Assembly: GCF_002837135.1 (NCBI RefSeq)
Contig: NZ_NWBQ01000022.1
Coordinates: forward strand, 385-55,628
Direction of reading: 5' to 3'
Length of the DNA stretch: 55,244 nt
Source: Macromonas bipunctata
GTDB lineage: Bacteria; Pseudomonadota; Gammaproteobacteria; Burkholderiales; Burkholderiaceae_C
Part shown: positions 54,921 to 55,244 of the stretch, piece after piece
Layout: each line of letters starts with the position of its first letter
Position numbering within the stretch: the first letter of the stretch is position 1
Position numbers and translations under genes: made by a program
Notes under the pieces: model-generated
What the model was told of the DNA's origin: nothing
Databases searched by the model: none
What the model saw: the letters and a program-made list of their open reading frames with translations, nothing else

Positions 54921-55244
54921 ATGGACATCAAGCGCGCGTACCGCTTCCGGTTTTACCCAACGCCTGAGCAAGAAATCCTCTTGGCCCAGACGTTTGGTTG
55001 CGTGCGCGTGGTCTACAACCACATGCTGCGCTGGCGTAGCGAAGCGTGGGAACAGCGGCAGGAACGGATGGGCTACCACGACACATCTGCCGCGCTGACC
55101 CTTTTGAAAAAGCAGCCCGAATACACTTGGCTCAACGCTGTGTCCAGCGTGCCGTTGCAGCAAGCGTTGCGGCATTTGCAAACAGCGTTCGGCAACTTCT
55201 TTGCCAAGCGTGGGCGTTACCCGCAGTTCAAGCGCAAGGGCGGC
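54921..55244 (+). CDS. tnpB: TnpB (OrfB) of an IS200/IS605-type element, N-terminal part cut by window edge
   Basis: 108 residues to the window end. MDIKRAYRFRFYPTPEQEILLAQTFGCVRVVYNHMLRWR is the classic TnpB N-terminus, and FFAKRGRYPQFKRKGG closes the visible part; these are the wedge/recognition segments. TnpB proteins are RNA-guided nucleases with a RuvC domain further on, outside this window. ATG 54921 follows AATTGCGCGC with no strong ribosome-binding site. The element is inserted after dolP. Confidence 0.9.
   Translation, partial: MDIKRAYRFRFYPTPEQEILLAQTFGCVRVVYNHMLRWRSEAWEQRQERMGYHDTSAALTLLKKQPEYTWLNAVSSVPLQQALRHLQTAFGNFFAKRGRYPQFKRKGG

Overview
The window looks like chromosomal DNA of a GC-rich betaproteobacterium, most likely Burkholderiales and close to the Comamonadaceae. 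This is inferred from gene content (HPr kinase beside a nitrogen-PTS EIIA, a phasin, a bestrophin, a TctE-type kinase) and from protein sequences such as RecA, RpoA and L5. Nearly all of it is densely packed core genome. Accessory DNA is confined to about 18.8-21.7 kb, 24.5-26.0 kb and the right edge.

Layout. 0-1.7 kb: truncated copper ATPase (copA) and a divergent CopZ-like chaperone. 1.7-2.0 kb: AT-rich DnaA-box cluster with CTA triplets and a TA-rich tract, read here as a replication origin. 2.07-3.95 kb: minCDE. 4.0-10.6 kb: rsmE and amgK (minus), then lptD-surA-rsmA (plus, overlapping). 10.5-18.7 kb: barstar-like gene, maeB, bestrophin, TPM protein plus lemA, and a two-component pair. 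18.8-21.7 kb: defence remnant made of an internally deleted MmeI-type restriction-methylase followed by a MarR regulator/ATPase/HNH operon resembling Septu. 21.9-24.4 kb: recA-recX and an scpB-like decarboxylase. 24.5-26.0 kb: lone winged-helix gene behind a C4-like antisense RNA leader of phage/satellite type. 26.0-31.1 kb: dapB, bamE, fur, hprK, ptsN, hpf, corA. 31.1-38.5 kb: nucleosidase, fadD, Nudix, yaeQ, hydroxyacyl-CoA dehydrogenase, oxyR, ubiA, proC. 38.5-47.7 kb: the spc/alpha ribosomal block from rplN to rplQ, with secY and rpoA, ending in an initiator tRNA and a terminator. 47.8-54.7 kb: small membrane protein, phasin, Pat-like acyl-CoA synthetase/acetyltransferase, rsmI, yraN, diaA-like SIS gene, dolP-like gene. 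54.7 kb to the end: palindrome, hairpins and the start of a TnpB gene.

Functionally the window joins outer-membrane assembly and quality control (lptD, surA, bamE, dolP), ribosome synthesis and rRNA modification (rsmA, rsmE, rsmI, spc/alpha block), division-site placement (minCDE), recombination repair (recA/recX) and acyl-CoA/PHA metabolism (fadD, hbd, phasin, scpB, pat). The signals most worth a second look are the origin beside minCDE with no dnaA in view, the C4-type RNA whose two arms match the ribosome-binding region of the gene it precedes, the Septu-like operon beside a broken restriction system, and the paired 15-bp inverted sites around the phasin promoter.
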